Source: JAAERC01 sp032123495
GTDB taxonomy: Bacteria; Zixibacteria; MSB-5A5; GN15; PGXB01
Direction: 5' to 3'
DNA: 23,406 nt
Assembly (NCBI GenBank): GCA_032123495.1
Contig: JAQBFG010000076.1
Coordinates: 1 to 23,406, forward strand
Shown one piece after another: positions 22,113 to 23,406 of the stretch. The first letter of the stretch is position 1, and each line of letters starts with the position of its first letter. The notes under the pieces are model-generated. The model did no database searches. It was not told the origin of the DNA and worked only from the letters and a program-made list of their open reading frames with translations. The position numbers and the translations under genes were made by a program.

Positions 22113-23009
22113 ATGGACTTCATACAACAATATCTTGGTGAGACTTTTGCATTGGTAACTGCCATTGCATGGGGTATGGCGGTCATCCTTTTTAAAAAAA
22201 GCGGCGAATCGGTTCATCCTATTGCCCTCAATACTTATAAAAATATTCTCGCTTTCTCACTTTTTTTCATAACTATGCTAATAATGGGCGAATCTTTGAT
22301 CCGTCCGGTCCCGGCCAAAGATTATTGGCTTTTGATATTAAGCGGCGCCTTGGGGATCGGTATTGCCGATACATTATTTTTCAAATGTCTGAATCTTATT
22401 GGTGCCGGAATGACGGCGATTGTCGATTGTTTATATAGCCCGTTTGTTATCTCTTTATCAATACTTTGGCTTGGCGAGTCGTTTTCAATCATACAGGTAA
22501 TCGGTGTTGTTCTGGTTCTCTCGGCGGTTTTGGCCGCTACTCACCAAAAGGGGAGAGGGAAAGTTTCCCGCCGCGATTTCTTCATTGGTTTGTTGTATGG
22601 TGTGCTGGGAATGGGAACGATGGCTGTTGGGATAGTCATGATAAAACCGCTTTTGGAACAATCCCCGCTGCTCTGGGCCACTGAAATCCGCTTGATTGGC
22701 AGTATGATTGTTTTGTTGCTTGTATTTCTCTTTCATCCGCAAAGGAAAAAAATTGCCTTCTCGGCGATTGGCGGGAAAGGTTGGTTATATACATTATCGG
22801 GATCGTTTCTTGGCGCCTATATCGCCATGATCCTCTGGCTGGCCGGAATGAAATATGCTCAGGCTTCCACCGCGGCTGCTTTAAATCAGACCAGCAATAT
22901 ATTTATATTTATATTTGCGGCACTTTTCTTAAAAGAGCCATTAAATTTAATTAAAATCGCAGGCATTGTTCTGGCGGTTATTGGTGTTATGCTGATAACC
23001 TTCGGGTAG
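22113..23009 (+). CDS. EamA/DMT-superfamily transporter
   Basis: A 298-residue inner-membrane protein with ten hydrophobic segments in two EamA halves of five. The first half has TAIAWGMAVILFKKSG near the start and the DTLFFKCLNLIGAGMTAIVDCLYSPFVI signature region; the second has MKYAQASTAAALNQTSNIFIF and AALFLKEPLNLIKIAGIVL. Both end with the typical E(S/P)(F/L).. helix and a terminal hydrophobic segment. It is likely a metabolite or amino-acid exporter; the substrate cannot be read from the sequence. A strong GGAGGG precedes the ATG. Length is normal for the family. Confidence 0.92.
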   Translation: MDFIQQYLGETFALVTAIAWGMAVILFKKSGESVHPIALNTYKNILAFSLFFITMLIMGESLIRPVPAKDYWLLILSGALGIGIADTLFFKCLNLIGAGMTAIVDCLYSPFVISLSILWLGESFSIIQVIGVVLVLSAVLAATHQKGRGKVSRRDFFIGLLYGVLGMGTMAVGIVMIKPLLEQSPLLWATEIRLIGSMIVLLLVFLFHPQRKKIAFSAIGGKGWLYTLSGSFLGAYIAMILWLAGMKYAQASTAAALNQTSNIFIFIFAALFLKEPLNLIKIAGIVLAVIGVMLITFG

Positions 23010-23032
23010 ACCAAATTCTGTACAAAAAAAAG

Positions 23033-23105
<73 letters not shown>

Positions 23106-23129
23106 AGGTCGAGTATTTTTGCTCTTGCT

Positions 23130-23157
23130 AATGTATCTATATTTCGGCTGTTGTCAA
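23130..23157 (-). promoter_or_regulatory. Sigma70-type promoter of tRNA-Phe
   Basis: Minus-strand TTGACA (23157-23152), a 16-base spacer and TACATT (23135-23130), about 25 bases before the tRNA 5' end. The gene therefore probably has its own promoter rather than depending on the membrane-protein gene behind it. Confidence 0.5.
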
Positions 23158-23164
23158 TCTATTT

Positions 23165-23406
23165 TTAGGATGAAAAGTATACTTTTCTTACAGAAGGCGT
23201 GAGAATCCAGACTAATGCTGTCAGCGACAACAAACCAATGATAATACCATAGACATTATTTAATCCAAAAGCTGATAAGATAACAATAATTCCCAAAATA
23301 GCGGTATAACCGATCCATCCCCATTTCTGTTTGTTCATGAATCCGGTACTAAAAATGACTACCGGCAGTCCATAGAGCAAAATGAGGATATTGTTCCCAA
23401 CGTCTC
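23165..23406 (-). CDS. C-terminal part of a membrane protein, cut by the window edge
   Basis: The frame is open from the stop at 23165 to the right end of the window, and reads upstream past the first possible start (a TTG at 23380) as NNILILLYGLPVVIF, so the gene most likely begins outside. The visible 80 residues hold three hydrophobic segments (ILILLYGLPVVIFSTGF, GYTAILGIIVILSAFGL, GIIIGLLSLTALVWIL) and end with a basic-aromatic tail. I do not recognise the family. Confidence 0.6.
   Translation of the reverse strand, partial: DVGNNILILLYGLPVVIFSTGFMNKQKWGWIGYTAILGIIVILSAFGLNNVYGIIIGLLSLTALVWILTPSVRKVYFSS

Noticed and set aside
22485..22742. Minus-strand open frame inside the EamA gene
   Set aside because: Antisense shadow of a well-supported EamA reading frame; no start signal.
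23165..23380. Complete 71-residue gene starting at a TTG at 23380
   Set aside because: The frame stays open to the window edge and continues as hydrophobic membrane-like sequence, so the visible part is more likely the tail of a longer gene.

Overview
The window reads as chromosomal DNA of a Gram-negative, probably anaerobic or facultative bacterium with a fairly low G+C content. Supporting signs are lipoprotein signals, Shine-Dalgarno-type starts, a GldA/GldF/GldG-like ABC operon with a DUF4340 protein, long TPR-tailed membrane glycosyltransferases and a soluble Hdr/fumarate-reductase-like redox operon. This gene mix resembles uncultivated FCB-type lineages such as Zixibacteria. That placement is inference from gene content and memory; no marker gene in the window settles it. 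No phage, transposase, CRISPR array or plasmid gene was seen.

Layout, left to right. (1) Positions 64-1769: glycine C-acetyltransferase (kbl) and a small orphan membrane protein. (2) 1770-2214: a gene-free stretch with two families of short dispersed-type repeats. (3) 2215-3948: a divergent pair, a RelA-type zinc-finger/winged-helix protein on the minus strand and a DUF819 membrane protein on the plus strand. (4) 3989-10150, plus strand: a Pro-1 tautomerase, then a block of two paralogous 700-residue GT-C-like glycosyltransferases with TPR tails that bracket an O-methyltransferase and an exported Cys-rich SGNH-like protein. (5) 14737 down to 10196, minus strand: ABC ATPase, permease, GldG-like protein and DUF4340 protein, translationally coupled, followed by a GYD-domain protein. 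The ABC promoter is overlapped by a perfect 18-bp palindrome. (6) 14963-16199: a PilZ protein convergent with a two-domain GNAT acetyltransferase. (7) 16569-20361, plus strand: HdrC-, HdrB-, FrdB/TfrB- and FrdA/TfrA-like subunits, closed by a strong intrinsic terminator. (8) 21887 down to 20439: a TPR lipoprotein, divergent from an EamA transporter. (9) The minus strand at the right end holds tRNA-Phe and the C-terminal part of a membrane protein that runs off the window.

The most coherent system is region 7. It is a soluble, anchor-less assembly in which CCG-domain and ferredoxin subunits would feed electrons to, or take them from, a fumarate/succinate-type flavoprotein. This resembles the thiol:fumarate reductase logic of methanogens in a bacterial setting. 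Its HdrB-like gene carries a one-base frameshift that displaces the conserved C-terminus. Region 4 looks like an envelope glycan or glycoconjugate locus of unknown product. The noncoding signals most worth testing are the stem-loop repeats with a compensatory stem change at 1825-1868 and 2167-2210, the palindromic operator at 14774-14791, and the two 13-bp boxes spaced 20 bp apart at 21985-22017.
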